A DNA stretch of 64,000 nt from Desulfovibrio sp. 86 (GCF_902702915.1 NZ_LR738849.1:1116001-1180000), one strand, 5' to 3'; positions 35,973-45,325 are shown, counted from the first letter of the stretch. A program made the numbers and translations. Notes: a model not told the origin generated them from the letters alone.

Positions 35973-37412
35973 ATGAAGCTCAAGAGCATTCCCCGCAGGC
36001 TCGGCTACATTCTGGGCGCGCAATGGACGCGCGACCTGGCATGGGCGGCCTTTACCATCTTGCTGGCCCGCCGCAGCCCCGACATCATGGGCCAGGTGGT
36101 TCTGGCCCTTACCTTCGGCTATCTGGTGAAAACCATTGCCGACGTTGGCCTCAATGATTTTTTGCTGTCCACCTTTGCGCGGCGTGAAGGCCGCCCCCGC
36201 GCCCTGCTGGGCGAAGTAACCTGGCTCAAGCTCACGGTGCTGGTGCTGGCTCTGGCCGTGACCTGGCTGGTCACCGGCTGGCAGAACTACGGCCCGGAAC
36301 TGCGCCTTATCGTGCTATGCATCGCCGCCGGGCTTGGGCTTGACGGCGTCAGCGACTCCTTTTTCGCGCTGTGCCAGGCCCGGGGCCGTCAGGACGTGGA
36401 AATGCGCATCCGCGTGCCTTCGGCGCTCATCGGCATCGGCTTTGGCATCACCTGCGTGGTCATGGGCGCGCCGCCCATACTCATTGCCCTGTACAAACCC
36501 ATTGAATCCGTATTGTGCATCGTGTTCGCCCTTGCCGCCCTGGGGCGCAACCCCCTTGCGGGCGTGGGACGGGAGGGCATGCTTGATCTTGCCCGGCAGA
36601 TGAAGCACGGCCTCATCTTCACCTGCATGGCGGCCTGCGCCATGTTTTACAACAAGATCAACGTCATTTTTCTCAAGCAGTACGGCGGCAACGCCGATGT
36701 GGGCGGCTACGGCGTGGCCTGGGAGACGGTGGAAGGCCTGTCGGTTCTGGTGTCCAGCGCCCTGCTCGGCAAGGTCATCTTTCCGCTGCTGGCCAAGTTC
36801 TGGCAACAGGACAAAAACGCCTTCCGTCAGCTTGCCGGACAGACGGCGCGCTCCCTGTGGGCGGCATCCCTGCCCGTCATTTTTCTTATCTGCGTTGAAA
36901 GCGACAGGTTTTTACCCCTCGTTTACGGCCCCAACTATGAAAGCGCGGTTCGCGCCCAACAACTGCTGACCCCCTGCCTGGCCACGGCCTTTCTGCACAA
37001 CCTCGCCGCCTATGCCATGATCGGCATGCGCCGTCACCGCCTGCTGCTGCTCTTCTATGTCAGCGGGCTCCTGCTCAACATTGTCTGCTGTCTGACGCTT
37101 ATCTCGGCCAACCCTTTGGATGGCGCGGCCCTTTCCCTGACCATTACCAAGGTATGGGTCGCCATCCTCACCGTGGGTTTTTTCCAGTGGACAACCCGAC
37201 CCATGAGCCCTGGGCAGTGGCTGCTCATGCTGGCCACCGCCGCCTCAAGCGTGGCCCTGTGGTGGGGCATCAGCACAATCGCTCCGCGCGAGCTTGCCGA
37301 AGCTGCGGGCCTCATTCCCCTGCTGGCCCTGTTCTGGCGGTGGCGGCCCCCGGCGCCCTTTGAAAACCCCACTGACGAACCGCCGCAGGCCGAAACCACG
37401 GGCACTTCGTAA
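35973..37412 (+). CDS. Wzx-type polysaccharide flippase/O-antigen translocase
   Basis: A 479-residue polytopic membrane protein (about 12-14 hydrophobic segments) of the MATE/MOP polysaccharide-transport superfamily. The N-terminus RRLGYILGAQWTRDLAWAAF, a central FYNKINVIFLKQYGG with the helix ending in charged residues, and WAASLPVIFLICVESDRFLPLVYG match Wzx/RfbX-like flippases. Last gene of the megasynthase-TolC-HlyD operon; the ATG is 9 nt after the adaptor stop. It probably flips the lipid-linked product of the glycosyltransferases across the inner membrane. Confidence 0.88.
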   Translation: MKLKSIPRRLGYILGAQWTRDLAWAAFTILLARRSPDIMGQVVLALTFGYLVKTIADVGLNDFLLSTFARREGRPRALLGEVTWLKLTVLVLALAVTWLVTGWQNYGPELRLIVLCIAAGLGLDGVSDSFFALCQARGRQDVEMRIRVPSALIGIGFGITCVVMGAPPILIALYKPIESVLCIVFALAALGRNPLAGVGREGMLDLARQMKHGLIFTCMAACAMFYNKINVIFLKQYGGNADVGGYGVAWETVEGLSVLVSSALLGKVIFPLLAKFWQQDKNAFRQLAGQTARSLWAASLPVIFLICVESDRFLPLVYGPNYESAVRAQQLLTPCLATAFLHNLAAYAMIGMRRHRLLLLFYVSGLLLNIVCCLTLISANPLDGAALSLTITKVWVAILTVGFFQWTTRPMSPGQWLLMLATAASSVALWWGISTIAPRELAEAAGLIPLLALFWRWRPPAPFENPTDEPPQAETTGTS

Positions 37413-37884
37413 GTCGCCCCCCCAAAGCATTGCACCTTTGAAAAAAGGCTCGCCCAGGGCTGCAGGAGAGTGACGCGCGCGCCTGCGCGCGGCACACCGG
37501 CACAGCCGCTTGGGCAGCGGACCACTGCATCTGCTTTTCACCTCGCGCACGCAGGCAAGACGTATAAACTTTCCAGGCAACCATGGCATTTTTTAGCCGG
37601 AATCATCCGCCTTGCATTGACGTGAGCCTTCGCCAGCGCGTACCTTGCAATCTGGCTCGTGCGCAAGGGATTGAACGGTATGCGGGAAAAACCACCTGAC
37701 GGCCCGCGGGCAATGATGCTGCTGCCCATAAAACTGTCGCCGCCACTCATGCCTTTTTGATACCGCAGCTTCCGCCAAACCATTTGCGACCAGCGCCTCC
37801 GCGCATCACATGTGAATCTTCGTGGCGTATGCCTGTGAACTTGCGCGTCCGCATCCTCAAGGGTAAGAAACTTCAGGTGATTTC
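37413..37884. other. intergenic region between flippase and ferredoxin genes
   Basis: About 470 nt without a convincing gene. AAAGCATTGCACCTTTGAAA near 37426 may be a decayed end of a family B element. The rest is GC-rich; no clear terminator for the flippase gene and no clear promoter for 37885 was seen. Confidence 0.4.
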
Positions 37885-38883
37885 ATGCCAAGTGATCATT
37901 TTCTACAACGCAGAAAGCTTCTCAAGGGGCTGACCTCCGCTGGCGCTGCTGCCACACTGGCGCTGGCCGGGCCCAAACCCGCGCAGGCCATGTCGTTGCG
38001 CTTGTCGTCCGACGGTGTGGACTGCTGCACCGTCATTGATGTGGACAAATGCACAGGCTGCGGGGCCTGTGTTGCAGCCTGCCGTGGCCGCAACCTTTCG
38101 CGCCTGCCCGTGCCCAAATACCCCATCCCCCAACCGGTGCCCTCCTGGGTGCCCATCAGCGACTGGTCAACGCGCCAGCACATAAACAACCGTCTGACGC
38201 CCTACAACTGGATATACATCCAGACCTGCACCCTGCCCGCCGCTGGCGGCGTTCGCCGGGTTTTCATGCCCCGCCGGTGCCTGCATTGCCTGAACCCGCA
38301 GTGCGTGAGCCTGTGCCCATCGGGCGCGGCCCGCCAAACCCCCCAGGGCGCTGCCTACATTGATGAAAATATCTGTTTTGGCGACGGTCCCTGCCAGAGG
38401 GCCTGCCCCTGGCTGATTCCCCAGCGGCAGTCAGGAGTTGGGCCGTACCTCAAGTTTGCTCCCCGCTATATGGGCTACGGCCTGGTTTTCAAGTGCGACT
38501 TCTGCCATGACCTGCTGGCCCAGGGCCAGCCTCCCGCCTGTGTTGCCGCCTGTCCAGCCGGAGCCCAGAGTTTCGGCATCAGGGACAAAATGGTTGCCCA
38601 TGCGCAGGAAATGGCCGAACAAAAAAAGGGCGAGCTTTTCGGGCTCAGAGAAAATGGCGGCACCAATACCATTTACGTTTCGTCCATCCCCTTCCGTGAT
38701 ATCGAGGCCGCCATGCTGCAACAGGAACAGGTGAGTTTTGGCAGACCCAGCCTGCGCCCGGCCGGAGCCAGCATGGAAAAAGAAAACAGCCTTGTGGACA
38801 TTGTACTGGCAGCGCCTTTGGCAGGAGCGGCCCTGGCTTCGTTGCGGCTTTTACGCGACAGACTCAAGGGGCGGAAATCATGA
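37885..38883 (+). CDS. Tat-exported periplasmic ferredoxin subunit
   Basis: A 332-residue polyferredoxin with a twin-arginine leader (QRRKLLKGLTSAGAA, cleavage near residue 36). Four cysteine groups: CTGCGACVAACRGR, CLHCLNPQCVSLCP, CFGDGPCQRACPW and CDFC...CVAACPAG. The third has Asp where the second Cys belongs (CxxDxxCxxxC), so that cluster may be [3Fe-4S] or Asp-ligated. A hydrophobic C-terminal stretch (IVLAAPLAGAALASL) suggests membrane anchoring. The next gene starts 4 nt before its stop, so ferredoxin and cytochrome b are a translationally coupled module resembling HybA/FdnH-type electron-transfer subunits. No catalytic subunit is adjacent. Confidence 0.85.
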   Translation: MPSDHFLQRRKLLKGLTSAGAAATLALAGPKPAQAMSLRLSSDGVDCCTVIDVDKCTGCGACVAACRGRNLSRLPVPKYPIPQPVPSWVPISDWSTRQHINNRLTPYNWIYIQTCTLPAAGGVRRVFMPRRCLHCLNPQCVSLCPSGAARQTPQGAAYIDENICFGDGPCQRACPWLIPQRQSGVGPYLKFAPRYMGYGLVFKCDFCHDLLAQGQPPACVAACPAGAQSFGIRDKMVAHAQEMAEQKKGELFGLRENGGTNTIYVSSIPFRDIEAAMLQQEQVSFGRPSLRPAGASMEKENSLVDIVLAAPLAGAALASLRLLRDRLKGRKS

Positions 38884-39371
38884 TGCGGTCACAAAATAAA
38901 CCCACGCAACTGTTTTCAGGCATATTCTGCTTTTTCTGGACAACAGCCCTTCTGACCGCCGTGTGTTCCGGACTGTCGCATCTGCCCTTTGCCGTTCGCT
39001 ACGGCCTCGTGCAGACGGACGCGCGCACGACCATATGGCACTACTACGCGGCGGCCGTACTGCTCATGCTCGGCACATATGCCGTCATTATCTGGTGGTG
39101 CGGGGGCAGAAAGGAGTTTTCCTTCACACGCTGCGGAGCCATCCGCACGGTTCTGTTGGTCTTGCTGTCCCTCTCGGGCCTGGGCCTCATGCTGCATAAC
39201 CTGCCCGATGTGGCCCTTTTTGGGCGTGCCTATACGGCCATAAAATTCTGCCACCTTTTCAGCGCCCTGCTGCTCGTGCCCGTCCTTCTGATGCAGGGCG
39301 CGCTGTGGCTTGCCGGAAGACCCAGCTCGCTGAAAGCCTGCATCACCAAAACCAGGCGACCTTCCGCATAA
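38880..39371 (+). CDS. small four-helix cytochrome b-like membrane subunit
   Basis: A 163-residue membrane protein with four predicted helices and His residues facing the membrane (HYYAAAVLLMLGTYAVI, GLMLHNLPD, KFCHLFSALLLVPVLLMQ), consistent with a di-haem cytochrome b of the formate dehydrogenase gamma/Ni-Fe hydrogenase b type. It overlaps the ferredoxin gene by 4 nt. The likely role is to pass electrons between the periplasmic ferredoxin and menaquinone. Shorter than FdnI (about 210); the haem assignment is inference from spacing. Confidence 0.7.
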   Translation: MMRSQNKPTQLFSGIFCFFWTTALLTAVCSGLSHLPFAVRYGLVQTDARTTIWHYYAAAVLLMLGTYAVIIWWCGGRKEFSFTRCGAIRTVLLVLLSLSGLGLMLHNLPDVALFGRAYTAIKFCHLFSALLLVPVLLMQGALWLAGRPSSLKACITKTRRPSA

Positions 39372-39414
39372 TCTGCCCTGCGGGCGGTGGAGCAATTTTA
39401 TTGGGGAAAAATTT

Positions 39415-39466
39415 GTGGGGGAGGGACCCTTTTGCAAAAGGGTCTCCTCCCCCACGCCCCAAAAAT
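39415..39466. repeat. family A palindromic repeat, copy 3 (truncated tail)
   Basis: GTGGGGGAGGGACCCTTTTG followed by CAAAAGGGTCTCCTCCCCCA, then CGCCCCAAAAATC. The C-rich tail is shortened. It follows the cytochrome b gene by 43 nt and begins the composite repeat array that continues to the argJ stop. Confidence 0.85.
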
Positions 39467-39517
39467 CTTATGGTAGTTTGGTAGAGTACAACGGCTTTTC
39501 TGATTGGGACGGGAATT

Positions 39518-39630
39518 TAGAGCATTTTGACTTTGAAAAAGTGTACATGCTCTAACGCGGCACGAAAGTGCAGCGCGCCACAACGTGGTGTGGATTCAGC
39601 CGGAAATCGCATTATTCGGCTGATGCCCTA
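39518..39630. repeat. family B repeat, copy 2
   Basis: TAGAGCATTTTGACTTTGAA, a GTGTACATGCTCTA arm, GCGGCACGAAAGTGCAGCGC, GCCACAACGTGGTG, GATTCAGCCG...CGGCTGAT, ending CCCTA. It is the same module set as at 8528 without the large insert. Confidence 0.85.
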
Positions 39631-39786
39631 GAAAAGCCCTGAGTAAAGAGCCTCCGGGAAACGCGCTGGTATTTCGTTTGGCAAGGCGCGATCTTTTTTT
39701 GAAGCAGGAGTGGACTCTTCTGTCCCCGACTGTTTCAAAAAAAGTCAAGCAACGCCGCCAAACGGAATAAATCAGCGTTCCCCTAG
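39628..39786. repeat. family C long palindromic repeat, copy 2
   Basis: CTAGAAAAGCCCTGAGTAAA to GCGTTCCCCTAG, with the characteristic centre GAAGCAGGAGTGGACTCTTC. The outer arms are CGGGAAACGCGCTGG...CGTTTGGC and the complement of GCCAAACGGAATAAATCAGC. Bounded by CTAG on both sides. Confidence 0.9.
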
Positions 39787-39972
39787 AGCAATTTCACTGG
39801 CGATGCTGCCGCCATCCGTAAAGCTTCTTCGTCGCCTAACGGCTGCCGCTTGAAATTGCTCTGCTGACGCGAAGGCGGCAGCCGCCACGAAGTGGCGTGG
39901 ATTCTGGCGCAAACCACGCTTTTCGCCAGAATGATGCGTTGAAACAAGGAGTGTTTCAAAAGCAAAATGCCC
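39786..39972. repeat. family B variant (B') repeat, copy 1
   Basis: AGAGCAATTTCACTGGCGAT, then a 60-nt inserted unit (39803-39847) related to the internal units of the 8528 copy, then GCTCTGCTGACGCGAAGGCG, GCCACGAAGTGGCG, GGATTCTGGCG...CGCCAGAATGATGCG, TGAAACA...TGTTTCA, ending CAAAATGCCCTA. It nearly matches 50815-50956. Confidence 0.85.
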
Positions 39973-40130
39973 TAGGAAAGCCCTGAGTAAAGAACTTCCG
40001 GGAAACGTGCAGTTATTTCGTTTGGCAAGGCGCGATCTTTTTTTGAAGCAGGAGTGGACTCTTCTGTCCTCGACTGTTTCAAAAAAAGTGAAGCAACGCC
40101 GCCAAACGGAATAAATCAGCGTTTCCCTAG
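39972..40130. repeat. family C long palindromic repeat, copy 3, abutting argJ
   Basis: CTAGGAAAGCCCTGAGTAAA to GCGTTTCCCTAG. Nearly identical to copy 2. The final CTA(G) supplies the argJ stop codon (40127-40129 on the plus strand, TAG on the minus strand). Confidence 0.9.
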
Positions 40131-41314
40131 GAGCGGTAGTCCGAGTTCAGCGTCACGTACTCATGCCCAAGATCCGAGGCCTTGAAGCTGTATGAGCCAT
40201 TGCCGTTGCCAAGTTCAATGTCCACCTGCACGTCCTTGCCCTTAAGCAGTTCGGCCAGCGCGTCTTCCTGATCGTCATTCACCGGGCAGCCCTTCTGGAA
40301 GCGCTCGATACCGCAGAGCTTCATGCTGACCTTGGCCGGGTCGAACTTTGCGCCACTGTACCCCACCGCCGTCACTATACGCCCCCAGTTGGCGTCGCCG
40401 CCGTAAATGGCGGTTTTTACCAGCTGAGAATGTCCCACGCTGCGGGCCACCAGTTCCGCGTCGGCATCATTGGCAGCGCCTGTCACCGTGATATGGATAA
40501 CCTTATGCGCGCCTTCACCGTCCTTGACCAGCATGTAGGATACCTGGGCCAGAATGGCGGTAAGCGCTTCTTCAAGCAGGCCCATATCCGCCGCGCTGGC
40601 GGCGGTTACGCCGGAAGCGCCGTTGGCAAGGCCGAGAATGGTGTCGTTGGTGGAGGTGTCGCCGTCAACGCTCACGCGGTTGAACGTCTTGCCCACCGCG
40701 CGGCCGAACATGGTCTGCCAGGGCTTGCGCTCCACCCGCGCGTCAGTGAGGGCGACGCAGAGCATGGTGGCCATATTGGGGCAGATCATGCCAGCGCCCT
40801 TGGCCATGACCGCCAGGCGCACCGTGCCTCCCGTAAGCGTCACTTCGCGCGTGGCGAATTTGGGGAAGGCGTCGGTAGTCATAAAGGAGCGGGTAAAACC
40901 CTCGGCATCGCGCGTGCCCAGGCTTTTCACGAGAGCAGGCACGGCGTCAAGCCAGAGGTCCATCTTGAGATGCGCGCCCACCACACCGGTGGACAGCGGC
41001 AGGATCGCGTCGGCATCAAGGCCCGTCAGCCCGGCCACCATGGCCTGGGTCGCGCGGCAGTTGGCAAGCCCTTCATCGCCGGTGCAGGCATTGGCCTGAC
41101 CAGCGTTGGCAAGCACAGCGCGCGCCGTGCCCGAACGGGTCAGAATTTCCTGGCAAACCAGTACCGGCGCGGCCTTGAAAAGGTTCTGGGTAAACATGCC
41201 TGCCAGTACAGCGGGAGTGTCGGAAACAATGAGACCAAGGTCGTCACGACCGACTTTCTTGAACCCGGCTGCCGCGGCCCCTGCCCTGAACCCCTTGGGC
41301 AAATCATTCTGCAT
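40127..41314 (-). CDS. argJ: glutamate N-acetyltransferase/amino-acid acetyltransferase ArgJ
   Basis: A 395-residue bifunctional or monofunctional ornithine acetyltransferase of arginine synthesis. MQNDLPKGFRAGAAAAGFK starts the alpha chain; KGAGMICPNMATMLCVAL contains the autoproteolysis site before the nucleophilic Thr of MATML; GDANWGRIVTA and a C-terminus ending NSDYRS are ArgJ signatures. I chose ATG 41314 because CAGGAG lies 7 nt upstream and the family starts here. The stop codon is in the end of a family C repeat, but the protein end looks complete. A single gene, no other arg genes in the window. Confidence 0.95.
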   Translation of the reverse strand: MQNDLPKGFRAGAAAAGFKKVGRDDLGLIVSDTPAVLAGMFTQNLFKAAPVLVCQEILTRSGTARAVLANAGQANACTGDEGLANCRATQAMVAGLTGLDADAILPLSTGVVGAHLKMDLWLDAVPALVKSLGTRDAEGFTRSFMTTDAFPKFATREVTLTGGTVRLAVMAKGAGMICPNMATMLCVALTDARVERKPWQTMFGRAVGKTFNRVSVDGDTSTNDTILGLANGASGVTAASAADMGLLEEALTAILAQVSYMLVKDGEGAHKVIHITVTGAANDADAELVARSVGHSQLVKTAIYGGDANWGRIVTAVGYSGAKFDPAKVSMKLCGIERFQKGCPVNDDQEDALAELLKGKDVQVDIELGNGNGSYSFKASDLGHEYVTLNSDYRS

Positions 41315-41638
41315 GGCGCTCTCCTGAAAGTATGTCGTCCGCAGGTAGCACCGCGCGCAGTGCCGGGCTTGCGGAAGCAAGGTACATGTTGAAAGCAATT
41401 TCACGCTGAAATTGCCCTGACGTCTGTTCCAGTATGCGGGCATGCGCAAGCCGCCCGCCTAGGTGAGCATTTTTGCACTGAACATGCCAGTGATCAACGT
41501 GTTTGTGACGTCCATCGGCGTTTTGCCGCATACGGTGCTGCCCAAAACCAAGGGGAAGGAATCTCGCCTGTTCGCCAGATGTCCTTCCCCTGTCTTCAGC
41601 TGCCATCAGGCGGCAAGGCCGCCCCTGGCATGAAGGGT
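41315..41638. other. intergenic region between argJ and fusA
   Basis: About 325 nt without a gene. A decayed family B' start, AAAGCAATTTCACGCTGAAA and TTGCCC, lies at 41391-41421 and can form a small hairpin. The rest has no recognised content. Confidence 0.5.
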
Positions 41639-41639
41639 G

Positions 41640-41667
41640 CGGGTCGGCGTTTTGCAACGCCGACCCG
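41640..41667 (-). terminator. hairpin at the 3' end of the str operon
   Basis: CGGGTCGGCGTT and AACGCCGACCCG form a perfect 12-bp stem with loop TTGC, 8 nt beyond the fusA stop. No U-tract follows on the minus strand (ACCCTTCATG), so this may be a weak or factor-dependent terminator. Confidence 0.65.
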
Positions 41668-41675
41668 TCTGATGC

Positions 41676-43754
41676 CTATGTTCTGCTCTTCTGAATTTCG
41701 TCAGAAATGGCCTGGGGCACCTTTTCGTAATGGTCGAACTGCATGGTGAAGGTGGCGCGGCCCTGAGTGCGCGAACGCAGGTCAGTGGCATAGCCGAACA
41801 TGGAGGACAGCGGCACCTGGGCGCGCACGCTCTGCGCGCCGCCAGCGCGGGCTTCCATGCTCTGCACGCGGCCACGGCGGCCGTTGAGGTCGCCCATGAC
41901 GTCGCCGAGGTATTCCTCGGGGGTCACCACTTCCACGTCCATGATGGGCTCAAGCAGCACGGGACCGGCCTTGTGCATGGCGTCCTTGATGGCCATGGAG
42001 CCAGCCACGTAGAAGGCCTGTTCCGAAGAGTCCACTTCGTGGTAGGAACCGAAGACCAGCTTGACCTTCACGTCCACCACGGGGAAGCCGGCCATGACGC
42101 CGGACTTCAGGGCGTCGGCGATGCCCTTGTCCACAGCGGGGATGTATTCCTTGGGAATAACGCCGCCGGTGATGCCGTTGATGAACTCATACCCCTTGCC
42201 CGGGTTGGGTTCGACCTCGATGACGACGTGGCCGTACTGGCCGCGACCGCCAGACTGCTTGGCGTGCTTGAGGTCGGTCTTGGCGGGCTTGGAAATGGTT
42301 TCGCGGTAGGCGACCTGGGGCTTGCCCACGTTGGCGTTGACGCCGAATTCGCGGGTCAGGCGGTCAACGATGATTTCCAGATGCAGTTCGCCCATGCCGG
42401 CGATAAGGGTCTGGTTGGTTTCTTCGTCGCCCTTGACGCGGAACGAGGGGTCTTCCTTGGCCAGCTTATTGAGGGCGGCGGAAAGAGCGTCGCGGTCGGG
42501 CTTGGTCTTGGGCTCGATGGCCACTTCAATGACCGGCTCGGGAATGTTCAGCGATTCCAGAATGACCGGGCGCTTTTCGTCGCACAGGGTGTCGCCGGTG
42601 GAGGCGTTTTTAAGGCCCACCAGAGCCACGATATCGCCAGCGCCAGCCCATTTCACGTCTTCGCGCTTGTTGGCGTGCATCTTGAGGATGCGGCCGATGC
42701 GCTCGCGCTTGGTGGTGTTGGCGTTGTACACGGTCATGCCGGATTCAAGGTAGCCGGAATAAATGCGGAAGAAGGAAAGGTGACCGATGAAGGGGTCAGA
42801 GAAAAGCTTGAACACAAGACCGGCAAGGGGTTCCTTGTCGTTGCAGCTGCATTCGATGATTTCGTCTTCCTTGCCGGGCACGTGGCCGGGCATGGGCGGG
42901 ATGTCCACGGGCGAAGGCAGGTATTCCACAACGGCGTCGAGCAGGGGCTGCACGCCCATGTTGCGGAAAGCCGAACCACACATGACGGGCACGATGCTGC
43001 GGGCAATGGTGGCCTTACGGATGCAGGACATGATTTCCTCTTCCGTCAGGGTTTCACCGCTCAGGTACTTTTCGAGCAGGACCTCGTCTTCTTCAGCGAC
43101 GGCTTCCACCATTTCATGATGCTTTTCTTCGTAAAGTTCCATCATGTCGGCGGGCACGTCCTCAATGAGGAACTCGGCGCCCTTGGTGCTCTTGTCAAAG
43201 CGGATGGCCTTGCCGGCCACGAGGTCCACAACGCCTTCAAATTTGTCTTCAGCGCCGATGGGCAGCTGCAGGGGCACGGCCTTGGCGCCCAGGCGGTCGT
43301 GAATCATGCCAACGCAGCGGAAGAAGTTGGCGCCGATGCGGTCCATCTTGTTCACAAAGCAGATGCGGGGCACGTGATAACGGTCGGCCTGACGCCACAC
43401 GGTTTCAGACTGGGGCTCAACACCGGCGACGGCGTCGAACACGCAGACCGCGCCGTCAAGCACGCGCAGGGAGCGTTCAACTTCAATGGTGAAGTCCACG
43501 TGGCCTGGGGTGTCGATGATGTTGATGCGGCAGTCTTTCCAGAAGCAAGTGGTGGCAGCGGAGGTAATGGTGATGCCACGCTCCTGTTCCTGCTCCATCC
43601 AGTCCATGGTGGCCTGGCCTTCGTGCGTTTCGCCAATCTTATGGTTAACGCCGGTATAAAATAGAATGCGCTCGGTGGTGGTCGTTTTGCCGGCGTCAAT
43701 ATGAGCCATGATGCCAATATTGCGCTGTTTGTTTACAGGAACGGTGCGGGACAC
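41676..43754 (-). CDS. fusA: translation elongation factor G
   Basis: EF-G, about 692 residues, the GTPase that drives ribosomal translocation. G1 is [16 protein letters not shown]2/switch [11 protein letters not shown]3 DTPGHVDF, G4 NKMDR, G5 in the GSAF segment. Domain IV loop and C-terminal domain ([12 protein letters not shown]) are complete. I prefer the GTG at 43754 ([12 protein letters not shown] as in other Desulfovibrio EF-Gs) because GGAGG lies 8 nt upstream; an in-frame ATG at 43769 overlaps that ribosome-binding site. Third gene of the rpsL-rpsG-fusA operon, with a single EF-G form. Confidence 0.97.
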   Translation of the reverse strand: MSRTVPVNKQRNIGIMAHIDAGKTTTTERILFYTGVNHKIGETHEGQATMDWMEQEQERGITITSAATTCFWKDCRINIIDTPGHVDFTIEVERSLRVLDGAVCVFDAVAGVEPQSETVWRQADRYHVPRICFVNKMDRIGANFFRCVGMIHDRLGAKAVPLQLPIGAEDKFEGVVDLVAGKAIRFDKSTKGAEFLIEDVPADMMELYEEKHHEMVEAVAEEDEVLLEKYLSGETLTEEEIMSCIRKATIARSIVPVMCGSAFRNMGVQPLLDAVVEYLPSPVDIPPMPGHVPGKEDEIIECSCNDKEPLAGLVFKLFSDPFIGHLSFFRIYSGYLESGMTVYNANTTKRERIGRILKMHANKREDVKWAGAGDIVALVGLKNASTGDTLCDEKRPVILESLNIPEPVIEVAIEPKTKPDRDALSAALNKLAKEDPSFRVKGDEETNQTLIAGMGELHLEIIVDRLTREFGVNANVGKPQVAYRETISKPAKTDLKHAKQSGGRGQYGHVVIEVEPNPGKGYEFINGITGGVIPKEYIPAVDKGIADALKSGVMAGFPVVDVKVKLVFGSYHEVDSSEQAFYVAGSMAIKDAMHKAGPVLLEPIMDVEVVTPEEYLGDVMGDLNGRRGRVQSMEARAGGAQSVRAQVPLSSMFGYATDLRSRTQGRATFTMQFDHYEKVPQAISDEIQKSRT

Positions 43755-43857
43755 AGGGTTTTCCTCCATACTGCGGATGCGGTGTGGTGCAAAACCGACG
43801 CCGCTTCCTTACGGATGCGGCGTCGGGATACATTCATGAGAAAATCGGGACGGCCTC

Positions 43858-44328
43858 TTACCAGCGGTAATGCGAGAAGGCCTTGTTGGCATCAGCCATG
43901 CGGTGGGTATCTTCGCGTTTTTTCACCGCGCCACCGCGCCCATTGAAAGCATCCAGCAGTTCAGCGGAAAGCTTGGCGGTCATGCCTTTTTCTCCGCGGG
44001 AACGAGCGTAGTTGATAAGCCAGCGAATGGACAGGGAAACCTGGCGTTCGGGGCGCACTTCCATAGGCACCTGGTACGTCGCGCCGCCAACGCGGCGAGC
44101 CTTGACTTCCATGTGGGGCTTCACATTATCCAGAGCCTTTTCAAAGGCGCGCATGGGATCTTCGCTGGTCTTTTCGGCCAGGGTTTCCAAAGCGCTGTAG
44201 AAAATCTTTTCAGCGGCGCCCTTTTTGCCGTCATACATGAGCCGGTTCACGACCTTGGTGACGAGACGGCTGGAATAAATCGGATCGGGCAGCACTTCCC
44301 TTTTGGGAACAGGACCTTTACGGGGCAT
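43858..44328 (-). CDS. rpsG: 30S ribosomal protein S7
   Basis: A 156-residue uS7 protein that nucleates the 30S head. [20 protein letters not shown] at the start and [16 protein letters not shown] are diagnostic, as are [12 protein letters not shown] and [15 protein letters not shown]. Full length. Lies between rpsL and fusA in the str operon; a GGAG-type Shine-Dalgarno precedes it. Confidence 0.98.
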   Translation of the reverse strand: MPRKGPVPKREVLPDPIYSSRLVTKVVNRLMYDGKKGAAEKIFYSALETLAEKTSEDPMRAFEKALDNVKPHMEVKARRVGGATYQVPMEVRPERQVSLSIRWLINYARSRGEKGMTAKLSAELLDAFNGRGGAVKKREDTHRMADANKAFSHYRW

Positions 44329-44442
44329 GGGGTTTCTCCTTCATGCGGGTTTCGGCGTCACCAACCCCGCAACGCGCCGGCGCTCCGCAATAACGGGCAG
44401 CCTGGCGCGCCGCATGGCGCACGCCGTACAAATGATAAAACC

Positions 44443-44814
44443 TTATTTGGGGCGCTTGGCGCCATACTTGGAACGGCTCTTGCGACGATCGGCCACACCG
44501 GAGGTATCCAGGGTGCCGCGCACGATGTGGTAACGCACGCCGGGCAAGTCTTTTACACGGCCGCCACGGATGATGACGACAGAGTGTTCCTGAAGGTTGT
44601 GGCCTTCACCGGGGATGTAAGCCGTCACTTCAATGCCGTTGGTCAGGCGCACACGGGCGACCTTACGCAGAGCGGAGTTAGGCTTTTTAGGGGTGGTGGT
44701 GTAAACGCGGGTGCAAACGCCACGACGCTGCGGGCAGGCCTGCAGGGCGGGGGTCTTCTTGCGTTTCAGCACGGCCTTCCGCTCAATGCGGATAAGCTGG
44801 TTAATAGTGGGCAT
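44443..44814 (-). CDS. rpsL: 30S ribosomal protein S12
   Basis: A 123-residue uS12 protein at the decoding centre. MPTINQLIR start, [13 protein letters not shown] with both lysines of the streptomycin site and [12 protein letters not shown] are intact, so no streptomycin-resistance substitution is visible at the usual positions. First gene of the str operon; the 5' region up to 44980 should hold the operon promoter. Confidence 0.98.
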   Translation of the reverse strand: MPTINQLIRIERKAVLKRKKTPALQACPQRRGVCTRVYTTTPKKPNSALRKVARVRLTNGIEVTAYIPGEGHNLQEHSVVIIRGGRVKDLPGVRYHIVRGTLDTSGVADRRKSRSKYGAKRPK

Positions 44815-44980
44815 TCTTTCTCTCCATATTGGATATTACTCTGAACTAAAACCTTTAAGAGGACAGGTCATAGCCTGCCCGTCAAAAACTGTCAATAGCG
44901 CTCCGGCATTGGAAACGCCGGACTCTTTTTCCGGCATGCCAGAAAAAATATGTGTTTGCGGCCTGTTGCCGCCGCTCGAC

Positions 44981-45325
44981 CTAATGCGGCATGGACCCTG
45001 AAAAAAAATGTATGACCAGCACTCCCGCCACAATGAGGCCAAGGCCAAGGCAGGCGGCCATGTCCAGCGTTTGTCCGAACAGGGCGAGGCCCATGACGGA
45101 AACAAGCACAATGCCGATTCCGCTCCAGATGCCGTAGGAGATGCCCATGGGCACAACTTTGAGCACCTGGGCCAGCAGGTAGAAAGAAACGCCATAACCG
45201 GCCAGCGCGGCCGCCGAGGGCACAATGCGGATCATGCCGTTGGACTGCTTGAGAAAGGCCGTGGCCAGCACCTCAAGCAGAATGGCGCTGCCCAGTTGCA
45301 CATAGGCTATGCTGGCGGGACTCAT
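44981..45325 (-). CDS. small multidrug resistance (SMR/EmrE-family) transporter
   Basis: A 114-residue four-helix SMR protein. The conserved first-helix Glu is in AILLEVLATAFLKQSNG; the GMISYGIWSGIG-type third-helix region reads PMGISYGIWSGIGIV, and the last helix is MAACLGLGLIVAGVLVIHF. ATG 45325 (MSPASIAYVQLG) is the family-like start with GAGGAAAG directly upstream; an extended frame to 45385 is open but lacks support. Likely exports a cationic compound or guanidinium with proton antiport; the SUG (guanidinium) and Qac subtypes cannot be separated here. Confidence 0.9.
   Translation of the reverse strand: MSPASIAYVQLGSAILLEVLATAFLKQSNGMIRIVPSAAALAGYGVSFYLLAQVLKVVPMGISYGIWSGIGIVLVSVMGLALFGQTLDMAACLGLGLIVAGVLVIHFFSGSMPH

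Noticed and set aside
39412..40130. CRISPR array
   Set aside because: The repeats are long, palindromic and of different families, with no equal-length direct repeats or regular spacers, and no cas genes are near.
41730..43664. Plus-strand frame opposite fusA
   Set aside because: Antisense shadow of a highly conserved gene.
43754..43769. ATG 43769 as the fusA start
   Set aside because: The GGAGG needed for ribosome binding would lie inside the codons; GTG 43754 has ideal spacing and gives the usual Desulfovibrio N-terminus.
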